From Variovorax sp. OK212 (lineage in GTDB: Bacteria; Pseudomonadota; Gammaproteobacteria; Burkholderiales; Burkholderiaceae_C), in assembly GCF_900112425.1 (NCBI RefSeq), contig NZ_FOLP01000009.1, positions 205,083 to 269,082 on the forward strand: a stretch of 64,000 bases of DNA, in the 5' to 3' direction. The notes below the pieces were generated by a model. That model saw nothing but the letters and a program-made list of their open reading frames with translations. It was not told where the DNA came from and did not search any database. The position numbers were made by a program, and so were the translations under genes. Each line of letters opens with the position of its first letter. The first letter of the stretch is position 1. This document shows positions 54,011-63,974 of this stretch, one piece after another.

Positions 54011-54650
54011 ATTTTGATTGCCTTTGCGTTGCTTCGGGTCTGCTGGGTGATGCAGGTCCCTGTCCGGGTTCGGTGGCTCGTTGTGTGCATGCCTCGCCGA
54101 GAGTTGGTGCGCCTCTATGCTCGGCTCTAACAGGTCTTTCGTGCGTATGAACATCGTCCTCAATCATCTGAATGTGATTGATTGATGGTGCGACGCACGT
54201 GTTCACGGTCGGTCGCGAGTCGATGGAGAATCGATGGATCGAACGAACATTCGCCATGGCGGCGCAAAACTGTTTCTTTTCGGCTCCATCCTGCGTCGCT
54301 GTATGAACGCGGGGATTGTTCAAGATGATGGCGTTGCTGTCGATAGCGATACCATCAAGGCCGATGCTCGCAGAGCGCGCCGCTTGCACTTCTCCGGCTC
54401 TCGCCATGGCGTCAAGGTACCCAGCACAGGCGTTGCGCGAGCGGTGAAGGAGCCTGCCAGTCGGGCAGAGGATCTGAGAGTCGGCCGCGACCGATGCCCG
54501 GGCTCGTTGCACGCACTCAGCAGCCGTGCTGCTGCCCAGACTTCACGGGCGTACGCGACGGGTCAAGCCGACTCGAGGGCGTTGCGAGTTGGACGATCGG
54601 GGAGCAGATCATGCGAGACCTGGATAGTCTTGCAGACCATTTCTGTCTTC
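54011..54650. other. Lower-GC stretch without a supportable gene
   Basis: About 640 bases between the small lipoprotein and the histidine kinase gene. A long minus-strand frame (53904-54512) has balanced composition in its first half (ARSASIGLDGIAIDSNAIIL) but no ribosome binding site, overlaps the lipoprotein and matches no family I know. Possibly a decayed gene. Confidence 0.35.
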
Positions 54651-55721
54651 TCACTGCGAGTGAGCAGGCCAACTGAGCTCGAAGATCGAACCCCCTTTGG
54701 GAGAGCGGCGGCATGCTGCTTCTCCTGCGTGCGACTGCGCGATTGCCCGCACGACTGCAAGTCCCAATCCGCTTCCCGCACCGTCCTGGGAGCGTGAGAA
54801 GTTGCCTCTCTGGAACGCATCAAACACATGAGCTACGAGATCATCAGCGATGCCGGGGCCGTCGTCTTCCACACTCAATCGGTACCAACCATCCCGCTCA
54901 CAGCCTCGAATACGGATACAACCGGGTACGGCATGGCGTCGCGCGTTCTCCAACAAGGCCAACAAGGCTTGCCGGATCCTGGCCGGGTCACAGCGCACCT
55001 GCTCAGAATCGAGTTCAACGACAGGAATCAAGCCAGCGGACGCCAGGCGGGGCCGTAGCAGCTGTAGCAATGAGTCGATCTCCAGGGAAATATCGGCGTC
55101 GGTCAAGTGAAGCTGGAGATGGCCGCTGTCCGCCAGCCCCACAACGCGCAAATCCTCAATCAGCCGGGCCAGGTTCTTGACTTGAGAGAGCAGATTGAGA
55201 AACTGCTGTTCATTCGCTTCGAAGACTCCGTCTGCGAGCCCTTGGAGCCGGCCCTGAAGAATGGTGACGGGGGTGCGAAGTTCATGGGCGATCGCAGCGT
55301 TCCAGAACAGTTGTTCCTTCGTCATGCGCTGCAGGCGCTCTGCCATGACGTTGAAGTCGTCCACGAGCAGTGCAGCCTCCCCAAGCGAACGATCGCCGGC
55401 GACCGCCCTGACTCCCAGGTTTCCGCGTGCGAGATCGCGCAGGCTGTCGGCCACGGATGTCAGCGGCTCGAGAATTCGCCGAGAGAGTTTGATGGCCACG
55501 GCCACGGCGAGCGCCAGCGCCGCAAAGGTTGTCAGCACCATCCACAGCCATTCCACTTTCGAAGGCAGCCATTCGCCGACGACGGGAGCCTGGGAGGGCC
55601 ACAAGTTGAACAGCGCCGCATAGAACGCATAGGAGCCCAGGATGACCAGCAGGATGACCCCGAGTACCACGGCCCCCATGGACAAGACAATTTGCCGGCT
55701 GAGCCCCGTGGGCATCTTCAC
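54651..55721 (-). CDS. Sensor histidine kinase, AdeS/BaeS-like
   Basis: Inner-membrane kinase of 356 residues: two membrane segments (about 12-38 and 58-78), HAMP (RRILEPLTSVADSLRDLARG), phosphoacceptor H146 in IAHELRTPVTIL, and an ATPase domain with N box (ALLALLENARRHA), DDGPGIADD and GSGLGLAVVRAIAQSH. HELRTPVTILQGRLQGLADG is close to AdeS. Its ATG overlaps the response-regulator stop by 4 bases. It faces away from an RND pump operon which the pair probably controls. Confidence 0.93.
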   Translation of the reverse strand: MKMPTGLSRQIVLSMGAVVLGVILLVILGSYAFYAALFNLWPSQAPVVGEWLPSKVEWLWMVLTTFAALALAVAVAIKLSRRILEPLTSVADSLRDLARGNLGVRAVAGDRSLGEAALLVDDFNVMAERLQRMTKEQLFWNAAIAHELRTPVTILQGRLQGLADGVFEANEQQFLNLLSQVKNLARLIEDLRVVGLADSGHLQLHLTDADISLEIDSLLQLLRPRLASAGLIPVVELDSEQVRCDPARIRQALLALLENARRHAVPGCIRIRGCERDGWYRLSVEDDGPGIADDLVAHVFDAFQRGNFSRSQDGAGSGLGLAVVRAIAQSHAGEAACRRSPKGGSIFELSWPAHSQ

Positions 55722-56467
55722 GATGTGCTTCCAAACTTGTAGCCGACTCCCCGCACGCTGGCTGGAACGCCGTTCACGTCGAGGTCTTCCAGCTTCTTGC
55801 GCAGCTTGCTGATGTGGCTGTCCACGGTCCGCTCGAGTGTGTCTCCCTCAGGAAGGCAATGAGTCAGCAATTCGATTCGACTGAACACCTGCCGGGGCGA
55901 TCGTGCGAGGTGTGCCAAGAGTTTGAATTCGGTCAGCGTCAGCGAAAGCGAATGTGCGCGGCGCTCGAGCTGAACTGTCACCTCGTGGTGATCCAGATCT
56001 ATCTTGAAGATGTCCACGCGCATCACCTTGCGGATCTGACTCGGCTGCTCGTTGGATGTTCGCCGCAACACTGCCTGTGCGCGCGCCACGACTTCAGCGG
56101 GATTGAACGGCTTGACGACATAGTCGTCAGCGCCGATGCGCAGGCCCATTAGTTTGTCGATGTCCTGATCCAGCGCGGTCAGCATGATCACGGGCGTACC
56201 ACCGCGGTGCCGAATCTCGGAGAGGACTTGCCAGCCGTCTACGTGTGGCATCTGCACATCCAGCAAGACGAGGTCAGGCTTGAGCGTCATGTGCATTTCC
56301 AATGCCCGGCGCCCGTCTGCTGCATGAACGACTTGCAATCCACTGCGCGTGAGATAGGCGGTCAGTATGTCGGCAATCTCGGGTTCATCTTCAGCGACGA
56401 GGACGAGCGCCTGAGGCTGTCTCATGCGGGCCGTTCCGGGCACTTCATGACTCGGAGAGTCAGCCAT
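55718..56467 (-). CDS. OmpR-family response regulator, AdeR-like
   Basis: Protein of 249 residues with a receiver domain (LVLVAEDEPEIADILTAYLT; phosphoacceptor D70 in LVLLDVQMP; IGADDYVVKPFNPAEVVARA) and a winged-helix DNA-binding domain (LTLTEFKLLAHLARSPRQVF; RTVDSHISKLRKKLEDL). It is divergent from the adaptor-pump-channel operon, with 130 bases between starts, which carry a direct repeat TCCATCA (56479 and 56497). It is the likely regulator of the pump, as AdeR is for adeABC. Confidence 0.93.
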   Translation of the reverse strand: MADSPSHEVPGTARMRQPQALVLVAEDEPEIADILTAYLTRSGLQVVHAADGRRALEMHMTLKPDLVLLDVQMPHVDGWQVLSEIRHRGGTPVIMLTALDQDIDKLMGLRIGADDYVVKPFNPAEVVARAQAVLRRTSNEQPSQIRKVMRVDIFKIDLDHHEVTVQLERRAHSLSLTLTEFKLLAHLARSPRQVFSRIELLTHCLPEGDTLERTVDSHISKLRKKLEDLDVNGVPASVRGVGYKFGSTS

Positions 56468-56478
56468 ATTGGTGTATT

Positions 56479-56503
56479 TCCATCAATTCAATCGCGTCCA
56501 TCA
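56479..56503. promoter_or_regulatory. Direct repeat, candidate response-regulator site
   Basis: TCCATCA at 56479-56485 and again at 56497-56503, 18 bases apart, in the AT-rich gap between the two-component genes and the pump operon. AdeR is known to bind direct repeats in the corresponding gap of adeRS-adeABC. Inferred. Confidence 0.4.
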
Positions 56504-56597
56504 TATCTACACAATTCGTTGACGGTTTCCCCATTCCTCGTCCGCAGAATTCCCCGACTTTCAGCACTATTGCTGCGCCACAGGGTTTCTGACGGAC

Positions 56598-57761
56598 ATG
56601 AAAATCGATTGGGTTCAAAAAAAATGGGGCGTGAAGTCTCTCGCGGCTTTGGCGTCTCTCGCGCTCGTAGGGTGCGAGAACTCAGCGCCGGAGGCGGCCG
56701 CACCACCTGCCCAGGTGTCGGTCATCACGCTGTCGCAGACCCGTGTGGACGCGGTGGATGAATTGCCTGGGCGCGTTGCCGCGGTGCGTACGGCAGAGAT
56801 CCGTGCTCAGGTAAGCGGTATCGTCCAACGGCGTCTCTTTGAACAGGGGGCAGAGATCAGGGCGGGCCAACCGCTTTTCCAGATCAACCCAGCTCCCTTC
56901 AGAGCGGATGTGCAGAGTGCCGCGGCGGCGCTGAAGCGTGCGGAAGCCGCGCGCAACCGGGCGCAGGTGCAAGCTGATCGGCTGCACCCTTTGCTGGATG
57001 CCGAGGCCGTAAGCCGACAGGTATACGACGACGCGGTCACGCAGCGCGACCAGGCTCTCGCCGACGTCGCGCAGGCGAAGGCCACGCTTTCGCGCAAACG
57101 ACTCGATCTGCAGTTTTCCACCGTCGATGCGCCAATTGCCGGTCGAATCGATCAGGCCCTTGTCACGGAGGGTGCGCTGGTCGGCGCGAGCGACACGAAC
57201 CCCATGGCTCGTGTCCAGCAGATTGACCAGGTCTACGTCGATGTGAGGCAGCCGGCCTCGACGCTGGATGCCATGCGCGACGTACTTTCAAAGAGGTCGG
57301 CCGACAACCAGGGACTTCCGGCGGCCATTCTCCGCAGCGACGGAGTGGCTTACCCCGTCAAGGGGCGCATTCTCTTTTCCGGCGTCAATGTGGATGCCGG
57401 GACGGGTGACGTGCTGGTGCGTGTTCTCGTGGACAACGCGAAGCGTGATCTGTTGCCCGGCATGTTCGTACGCGCGCGTGTACCGCGGGGTAGTTACCCA
57501 GACGCGTTGATGGTTCCGCAGCAAGCAGTGGTGCGCAACGGCAACGAGGTCAAAGTCTGGGTCCTCGATCAGGGAAACAAAGCACATCTGACATCCATTC
57601 AGCTGGGTGAACTGATTGGCCGGCAGTACCGCGTCCGCGACGGATTGCGTGCGGGCCAGAAGATCGTGACGGAGGGAATGGAGCGGCTGACCGATGGCGC
57701 GCTGGCCACACCGAGCGCGCTGCCGAAGGCGGCACCGGCTCTCGGCGACGAAGCGCGCTGA
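56598..57761 (+). CDS. RND periplasmic adaptor lipoprotein, AdeA-like
   Basis: Membrane fusion protein of 387 residues with a lipoprotein signal (SLAALASLALVGCENS, lipid Cys about 27), TAEIRAQVSGIVQRRLFEQG, a coiled-coil hairpin (about 100-165), VDAPIAGRIDQALVTEG and a C-terminal PQQAVVRNGNEVKVWVLDQG. First gene of a three-gene tripartite pump operon, 20 bases before the pump. Confidence 0.94.
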   Translation: MKIDWVQKKWGVKSLAALASLALVGCENSAPEAAAPPAQVSVITLSQTRVDAVDELPGRVAAVRTAEIRAQVSGIVQRRLFEQGAEIRAGQPLFQINPAPFRADVQSAAAALKRAEAARNRAQVQADRLHPLLDAEAVSRQVYDDAVTQRDQALADVAQAKATLSRKRLDLQFSTVDAPIAGRIDQALVTEGALVGASDTNPMARVQQIDQVYVDVRQPASTLDAMRDVLSKRSADNQGLPAAILRSDGVAYPVKGRILFSGVNVDAGTGDVLVRVLVDNAKRDLLPGMFVRARVPRGSYPDALMVPQQAVVRNGNEVKVWVLDQGNKAHLTSIQLGELIGRQYRVRDGLRAGQKIVTEGMERLTDGALATPSALPKAAPALGDEAR

Positions 57762-57781
57762 GCCAGAGGAAATTAGAGACC

Positions 57782-60700
57782 ATGCCTCAGTTTTTCATCA
57801 ACCGCCCGGTGTTTGCCTGGGTCGTCGCTGCGTTCATCATCCTGTTCGGATTGATCGCCATCCCCAAGCTACCGATCGAACGGTATCCCTCCGTCGCGCC
57901 CCCGACGGTCAATGTCTCCGCGTCCTATCCCGGTGCTTCACCTCAGACAATGAACGACGCGGTGGTCGGGCTGATCGAGCGCGAACTCTCCAGTGTCAAG
58001 AACCTGCTCTATTTCGAGTCGTCTGCCGATACTTCCGGGGCCGCTCAGATCGTGGCGACGTTCAAGCCGGGCACCGAGCCCGACATGGCGCAGGTGGACG
58101 TACAGAACCGACTCAAAGCGATCGAGCCGCGCTTGCCGCAGGTCGTGCGGCAGAACGGCGTGAACGTCGAGTCCGCGTCCTCAGGCTTCCTGATGATCGT
58201 CGGCCTGACTTCTTCAGACGGTCGCTTCGACGAGATCGCGTTGAGCGATTACATGTCGCGCAACATCACCGAAGAGTTGCGGCGCATCGAGGGGGTGGGG
58301 AAGGTGCAGTTGTTTGGCGCAGAGCGTGCCCTGCGCATTTGGGTCGACCCGGCCAAACTGACCGCCTATAACCTCTCGATGAGCGACTTGTCCAGTGCGG
58401 TCAGCCGCCAGAATGCGCAGATTGCGCCAGGCCGGGTGGGCGACTCTCCTTCGTTGCCGGGCCAACGTGTGACTATTCCGCTGACGGTGCAGGGACAGCT
58501 TCAGAACCCCGAGCAGTTCGCCGGGATTGTGCTGCGCGCCAACGCTGACGGGTCGAAAGTCGTGATGAGCGACGTGGCGCGTGTTGAGTTGGGTGCGCAG
58601 TCCTACAACTTCGTGAATCGCCAGAACGGCAAGACTGCCACGGCGGCCGCGGTGCAACTGTCGCCCGGTGCCAATGCGGTCAAGACGGCGGAGGGTGTGC
58701 GCAAGCGACTGGACGAGCTGAGTCAAAGCCTCCCCCAGGGCATGGAGTACTCCGTTCCGTTCGAGACCGCGCCCTTCGTGAAGATCTCCATCGAAAAGGT
58801 TGTCCATACTTTGCTGGAGGCCATGGTGCTCGTGTTTCTGGTGATGTTCCTGTTCCTGCAGAACATCCGCTACACGTTGATCCCAGCCATCGTGGCACCC
58901 ATCGCGCTGCTCGGAACTTTCGCCGTGATGCTGGTGGCCGGTTTCTCGATCAACGTCCTCACGATGTTCGGCATGGTGCTGGCGATCGGCATCATCGTGG
59001 ATGACGCAATCGTGGTTGTTGAGAACGTCGAGCGCCTGATGGCCTCCGAAGGCTTGTCACCCAAGGAAGCCACATCCAAGGCCATGCGGGAGATCACGGG
59101 TGCCGTCGTGGGCATCACCTTGGTGTTGACGGCGGTCTTCATTCCCATGGCCTTCGCCAGCGGTTCCGTGGGCGTGATTTACAAGCAGTTCACGCTGTCC
59201 ATGGCCGTGTCCATCCTGTTTTCCGCGTTTCTCGCGCTCAGCCTGACGCCCGCACTGTGCGCCACGCTACTCAAGCCAGTGGCGCCAGGCCATCACGAGG
59301 GGCGTGGCTTGTTCGGTTGGTTCAACCGCTCTTTCGATCGTTTGACGCAGAAGTATGAATCGGGGGTGGTCTTGCTGGTCAAACGCGCCGGCCGGGTGAT
59401 GATTGCGTTTACGGTGATCGCGGCGGTGCTGGTGTTCGCATTCCGCCAGTTGCCATCGGCTTTCCTTCCTGAGGAAGACCAAGGCTACTTCATGACGTCG
59501 TTTCAGTTGCCGTCGGACGCAACGACCGAACGCACGCTCGATGTGGTCAAGAAGTTCGAGCAGCATGCAGCCGCACGTGCAGGCATCGGCGACAGCCTAT
59601 CCATCCTGGGCTTCGGCTTCTCCGGCTCGGGGCCGAATGCAGCCCTGGCCTTCACCATGCTCAAGGACTGGAAGTATCGCGACGGCGCGACCGCCCAGGA
59701 GGAGGTCGCTCAGGCGCAGCAGGCGATGTCGCAGTCAGCCGAAGGCACGGTGATGAGCCTGATGCCCCCGGCGATCGAGGGCCTCGGCAACTCGTCGGGA
59801 TTTGCCCTGCGATTGCAGGACCGGGCCAACCAGGGCCATGAGGCGCTGAAGGCGGCTGAGGCCAAGCTGTTGCAGCTCGCGGCACAGAGCAAGCTCGTGA
59901 CGGCGGTCTATCCGGACGGTTTGCCTGCGGGCACCAGCATCCAGCTGGACATTGACCGGCAGAAGGCTCAGGCACTGGGCGTGTCCTTCGGCGATATCAG
60001 CGACACCCTGTCTGCGGCCATGGGTTCGCTCTACGTCAACGATTTCCCCAACGCAGGGCGCATGCAGCAGGTCATCATCCAGGCCGATGCGCCAGCGCGC
60101 ATGCAACTCGATGACGTGCTCAAGCTCTATGTTCGCAACGCAAGCGGCGCCATGGTGCCGTTGCGCGAAGTTGTCACGCCGATCTGGAGCGAGACACCGC
60201 TGCAACTGGTGCGCTACCAGGGCTACCCCACGTCGCGGTTGTCGGGCAACGCGGCGCCCGGCGTATCCAGTGGTGACGCCATGGCCGAGATGGAGCGGCT
60301 GGCCGCACAGCTTCCGAAGGGCTTCGCCGTGGAGTGGACGGGGCAATCGCTGCAAGAGCGCGAGTCGGCCTCGCAGGCACCGATGCTCATGGCCTTGTCC
60401 ATGCTGGTCGTCTTTCTGGTGCTGGCCGCCTTGTATGAAAGCTGGTCCATCCCTGTGTCGGTCATGCTCGTCGTGCCACTGGGGCTGATCGGCGCGGTGG
60501 TCGCAGTGCTGCTGCGAGGCCTGCCCAATGACGTGTTCTTCAAGGTGGGAATGATCACCGTCATAGGCTTGTCGGCCAAGAATGCGATCTTGATCGTCGA
60601 GTTTGCCAAGCAGCTGCGCGAGCAGGGCAAGGGGTTGGTCGAGTCGGCTGTGATGGCGGCGCGCCTGCGGCTGAGGCCGATCCTGATGACGTCGCTGGCG

Positions 60701-60925
60701 TTCGCCTTGGGTGTCGTGCCTTTGATGATTGCCATGGGGGCGAGCGCCGCGACCCAGCACGCCATCGGCACCGGTGTGTTCGGCGGCATGGTGAGCGCCA
60801 CATTGCTCGCGGTGTTCTTCGTGCCGGTGTTCTTCGTCTCGGTATTGGGACTCCAGGAACGCATCGAAAAGCGGCGCGCCACGCGCCACGCACAGCGGGC
60901 GCTGCCCCAGATTGCAGAGGATTGA
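57782..60925 (+). CDS. RND multidrug efflux permease, AdeB-like (HAE1)
   Basis: Proton-driven pump of 1047 residues, 12 membrane segments. MPQFFINRPVFAWVVAAFII, KLPIERYPSVAPPTVNVSAS, proton-relay aspartates in GIIVDDAIVVVENVERLM, AFASGSVGVIYKQFTLSMAV and the C-terminal GLSAKNAILIVEFAKQLREQ are standard HAE1 features. Together with the adaptor and channel it would expel drugs from the periplasm and cytoplasm to the outside. Regulation probably by the divergent two-component pair. Confidence 0.95.
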   Translation: MPQFFINRPVFAWVVAAFIILFGLIAIPKLPIERYPSVAPPTVNVSASYPGASPQTMNDAVVGLIERELSSVKNLLYFESSADTSGAAQIVATFKPGTEPDMAQVDVQNRLKAIEPRLPQVVRQNGVNVESASSGFLMIVGLTSSDGRFDEIALSDYMSRNITEELRRIEGVGKVQLFGAERALRIWVDPAKLTAYNLSMSDLSSAVSRQNAQIAPGRVGDSPSLPGQRVTIPLTVQGQLQNPEQFAGIVLRANADGSKVVMSDVARVELGAQSYNFVNRQNGKTATAAAVQLSPGANAVKTAEGVRKRLDELSQSLPQGMEYSVPFETAPFVKISIEKVVHTLLEAMVLVFLVMFLFLQNIRYTLIPAIVAPIALLGTFAVMLVAGFSINVLTMFGMVLAIGIIVDDAIVVVENVERLMASEGLSPKEATSKAMREITGAVVGITLVLTAVFIPMAFASGSVGVIYKQFTLSMAVSILFSAFLALSLTPALCATLLKPVAPGHHEGRGLFGWFNRSFDRLTQKYESGVVLLVKRAGRVMIAFTVIAAVLVFAFRQLPSAFLPEEDQGYFMTSFQLPSDATTERTLDVVKKFEQHAAARAGIGDSLSILGFGFSGSGPNAALAFTMLKDWKYRDGATAQEEVAQAQQAMSQSAEGTVMSLMPPAIEGLGNSSGFALRLQDRANQGHEALKAAEAKLLQLAAQSKLVTAVYPDGLPAGTSIQLDIDRQKAQALGVSFGDISDTLSAAMGSLYVNDFPNAGRMQQVIIQADAPARMQLDDVLKLYVRNASGAMVPLREVVTPIWSETPLQLVRYQGYPTSRLSGNAAPGVSSGDAMAEMERLAAQLPKGFAVEWTGQSLQERESASQAPMLMALSMLVVFLVLAALYESWSIPVSVMLVVPLGLIGAVVAVLLRGLPNDVFFKVGMITVIGLSAKNAILIVEFAKQLREQGKGLVESAVMAARLRLRPILMTSLAFALGVVPLMIAMGASAATQHAIGTGVFGGMVSATLLAVFFVPVFFVSVLGLQERIEKRRATRHAQRALPQIAED

Positions 60926-60928
60926 TTC

Positions 60929-62386
60929 ATGCGGTTTCTTCTACTTCCCCTGGTGCTGGCACTTTCGGGATGCTCCTTGGCGCCGAAACTCGTAACGCCC
61001 GACACACCGGTCCCCGCAATGTTTCCGATGCAGGCCCATGATGCCGCGCCCGGCGTTCATGCCGCCGACCTTGGCTGGCGGACGATGTTCAAGGATTCAC
61101 GGCTGCAGCGGCTGATCGAGCTGTCCTTGGCCAACAACCGCGACCTGCGAATTGCCGCGCTCAACGTCGAGGCCGCGCACGCCCAGTTTCGCGTTCAGCG
61201 CGCAAGCAGGCTGCCGGCTTTGGAGGTCAATGGCTCGGCATCGCGCGAGCGTGCACTGGGCGCCGGCAATCCAGGCAGCACGGCCGCGCCGCGCTCCAGC
61301 ATCCAGGAGCAAACAAGCCTGGCCCTGGGTCTGAGCGCCTTCGAGATCGACCTTTTCGGTCGTGTCCGATCGCTGTCGGACGCTGCATTTGCGCGTTACC
61401 TGGCCAGCGACGAAGGGCGGCGCAGCGTCCAGCTATCGCTGGTCTCCGCGGTGGCCGATGCCTGCTTTTCCGAACGGCTGGCGCACAGCCAGTTGCAGCT
61501 GTCGCAGCGAACCTTCGCCGGCTGGCAACAATCGCTGGACCTCGCGCGGCGGCTCAAGCAGGCTGACCAGAACAGCGGGCTGGAGGTAGCGCAGGCCGAA
61601 GGCCAGGTTGCGACGGCTGAAGCCGATCTCGAGGCTCGCGAACGCGCGCTGGCGCAGTCCCGCAATGCATTGCAACTGTTGATTGGCGGAGAGATCCCCG
61701 AGGACCTGCTAGGGATCGGGATGCAGGAAGATCCCCCGGTCGTCACCCGCCTGCCTGCCGGATTGCCATCGGATCTCTTGAGCCGGCGACCTGACATTCG
61801 GCAAGCCGAGCAAAACCTCGCGGCCGCCAACGCGAGCATCGGTGCCGCGCGCGCGGCATTCTTTCCCCGACTGTCACTCACTGCGTCCTTGGGGTACGCA
61901 AGCCCCGCCTTGAGCGGATTGGTGGGCGCCGACCATCGTACGTGGCGATTTGCGCCACAGATCACCCAACCGCTATTCCAGGGCGGCAGCTTGCGAGCCG
62001 AGTTGCGGCTCGCGGAGATACGCAAATCGACCGCCATCCTGGAGTACGAGCGGGCCGTCCAGACGGCTTTCCGTGAAGTGGCCGACGGCCCCGCCGGCAC
62101 CGCGACCTATGGTCGCCAGATCGACGCCCAGACCCGGGTAGTCGCGAGCGCGCAAAAGCGTCTCGATCTCTCCACATTGCGTCACCGATACGGTCTTGAG
62201 GGGCGACGGGAGTTGCTCGATGCCCAGCGCCAGCTTTATGCCGCCAGCCAAGCCTTGCTCGACCTGCGTCGTAACGAGATCGGCAATGCGGTCTTGCTCT
62301 ACAAAGCCCTTGGAGGCGGGCTGCTTGAGAAAACTGTTGAGCCAACGGCCAGCCCGGTTGAACCGCATAGCGCGTGGGCAAGCTGA
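60929..62386 (+). CDS. RND outer-membrane factor lipoprotein, AdeC/OprM-like
   Basis: TolC-type channel of 485 residues with a lipoprotein signal (LLLPLVLALSGCSLAP, lipid Cys about 13), LGWRTMFKDSRLQRLIELSL, LSAFEIDLFGRVRSLSDAAF and GLPSDLLSRRPDIRQAEQNL. It starts 3 bases after the pump stop. Last gene of the pump operon, convergent with an exported protein gene. Confidence 0.94.
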   Translation: MRFLLLPLVLALSGCSLAPKLVTPDTPVPAMFPMQAHDAAPGVHAADLGWRTMFKDSRLQRLIELSLANNRDLRIAALNVEAAHAQFRVQRASRLPALEVNGSASRERALGAGNPGSTAAPRSSIQEQTSLALGLSAFEIDLFGRVRSLSDAAFARYLASDEGRRSVQLSLVSAVADACFSERLAHSQLQLSQRTFAGWQQSLDLARRLKQADQNSGLEVAQAEGQVATAEADLEARERALAQSRNALQLLIGGEIPEDLLGIGMQEDPPVVTRLPAGLPSDLLSRRPDIRQAEQNLAAANASIGAARAAFFPRLSLTASLGYASPALSGLVGADHRTWRFAPQITQPLFQGGSLRAELRLAEIRKSTAILEYERAVQTAFREVADGPAGTATYGRQIDAQTRVVASAQKRLDLSTLRHRYGLEGRRELLDAQRQLYAASQALLDLRRNEIGNAVLLYKALGGGLLEKTVEPTASPVEPHSAWAS

Positions 62387-62451
62387 ATGTCACTGCGAGC
62401 AGACGCCAGCCTGACCAGTGGCGGTATCTCCGCTGCGCAAGGAGCAGAGCG

Positions 62452-63306
62452 CTACAACACGCTGAGGCGACGAAGATAGGCGCGATCCTTCGCGATCTTG
62501 GCCGCTGTCAGGCCTTGGGATTGCAGTGATTTCGGATCGGAATCGAGCAACTTCGCAATCGCGTCGATCGCGACACGGGCGCCTTCGAAATTCTTGGCCG
62601 CGATGGCTTCCTTGAAATTGCTGTAAGGGATGCCGACTTCGTGAGATGCGAGGTCGGCGAGTGCTTGCTGAATCAGGACATCGTTGACGTGTACGCTTCC
62701 GTAGATTTTTCGATCTCTCGAGGATGACTGCAAAGAAGTGAGAATTTCCTGGAGGATCTGCTTCGCATCGTCACAGGTATCGAAACCCAACTTGAAGCAA
62801 GTCTGTTGAAGCGCTCGGCCATAGTTGTACCGCAGGGTTGCTTCATACGCATTGGTGTCGGACTCTTGCTGGATGCCACCCTTGTACGCATTGTCGAACA
62901 ACGCAAGGGCGGCGTCCGGATCGCGCGCCCGGTCCAGTCGGTTGAGTCCTTCAGACAAATAGTCGCGGGTGTATTCATCGCGCCTTTTCTCGATGATGAA
63001 GACGTACTCTCGTTCGGGCTGGACGGCCGATGAAAACATCGCGATGGTTCGTTCTCGATAGCCTTGGCCTGCGTTTGCACTGATGGCAAGGCGCTTCGCG
63101 CCTGCGGGCATGAAGATCGTTACCTGCGAACTTTCGAGCTTGGTGACCGCCGCCTGACCATCAATCGTGGCTTTGAAGGATGTGGGTGTGACACTGCTGC
63201 TCGCGCCGTACTCTCTCAAACTCACGGCGATCGACGCGGGGTCTGCCTGGGCGGCGCTGGCGGCGATCAGAGCGATCAACAACGCGTTCAGTTTCGGGTA
63301 GGCCAT
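62452..63306 (-). CDS. Exported protein of unknown function
   Basis: Protein of 284 residues with a signal peptide (LNALLIALIAASAAQA, cleavage about residue 21). The N-terminal half is beta-rich (SFKATIDGQAAVTKLESSQV; VQPEREYVFIIEKRRDEYTR); from about residue 115 it is helical and TPR-like (LNRLDRARDPDAALALFDNA; ALQQTCFKLGFDTCDDAKQI). Two cysteines lie in the helical part. No family recognised. GC content is lower than the neighbours. It lies 18 bases after a membrane protein gene and is probably co-transcribed. Confidence 0.8.
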   Translation of the reverse strand: MAYPKLNALLIALIAASAAQADPASIAVSLREYGASSSVTPTSFKATIDGQAAVTKLESSQVTIFMPAGAKRLAISANAGQGYRERTIAMFSSAVQPEREYVFIIEKRRDEYTRDYLSEGLNRLDRARDPDAALALFDNAYKGGIQQESDTNAYEATLRYNYGRALQQTCFKLGFDTCDDAKQILQEILTSLQSSSRDRKIYGSVHVNDVLIQQALADLASHEVGIPYSNFKEAIAAKNFEGARVAIDAIAKLLDSDPKSLQSQGLTAAKIAKDRAYLRRLSVL

Positions 63307-63324
63307 GAATCACCTCCTTGTTGA

Positions 63325-63894
63325 TTACTTCTTGAGGCTGATGCCAAGGACGATGGCGATGTACGCAAGCAGTTCCTTCGCGTACGTCGTGGTTGCTGCG
63401 CGGAAGAACACGGGTAGCGAGACCTGTTTTCCGTCCACGGTTGTGTCGTAGTGAGCCAGACGTTCTCGATTGACATCCACCACGCCGTACATCACGACCG
63501 TGAGGACAAAGAAAGAAAGGAGGATGTAGAACAGGGCAGCCGTCGAAATTGGAATTCGAGCTTCGGCGGACACGATTTTCACGGCGTATGCCGTCAGGAA
63601 TGGAACAAAAATGACTCCGATTGTCTGGCGCAGAGCGCCGTAGAAGTCGCTCGCCATCACTTGTGCAAAGGATAGCGAGACATTGTCTGCGGCAAACCCG
63701 TCCGTGATGATCGCCGCCCAGGCGATGGCCAGAATGGGAAGGAAGTAGACAACCAGAATGGGATAAAGAATCCAAGTGATACCAAGATCGGGCAGGCGGA
63801 AGCCCCGGGATTGAAGTGGCGCCAGCGCAATGGCCTTGACGGGCGGCAGCGGCACCCTTGCGCCGACGCCTTCTTCTTTCGTGCCAGTGGCCAT
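63325..63894 (-). CDS. Membrane protein of unknown function
   Basis: Protein of 189 residues with four hydrophobic segments: ITWILYPILVVYFLPILAIA, QTIGVIFVPFLTAYAVKI, ALFYILLSFFVLTVVMYGVV and LLAYIAIVLGISL. No domain recognised. A GGAG-like sequence precedes the ATG. It forms a pair with the exported protein that follows. Confidence 0.75.
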   Translation of the reverse strand: MATGTKEEGVGARVPLPPVKAIALAPLQSRGFRLPDLGITWILYPILVVYFLPILAIAWAAIITDGFAADNVSLSFAQVMASDFYGALRQTIGVIFVPFLTAYAVKIVSAEARIPISTAALFYILLSFFVLTVVMYGVVDVNRERLAHYDTTVDGKQVSLPVFFRAATTTYAKELLAYIAIVLGISLKK

Positions 63895-63974
63895 CGTTCG
63901 TCTCCTAGTCTTACTGTGTCACAAGAGTAGCTTTACGCCCGCCCTTCCGCAGCAGGGGCACTGCCCGAGACGAG

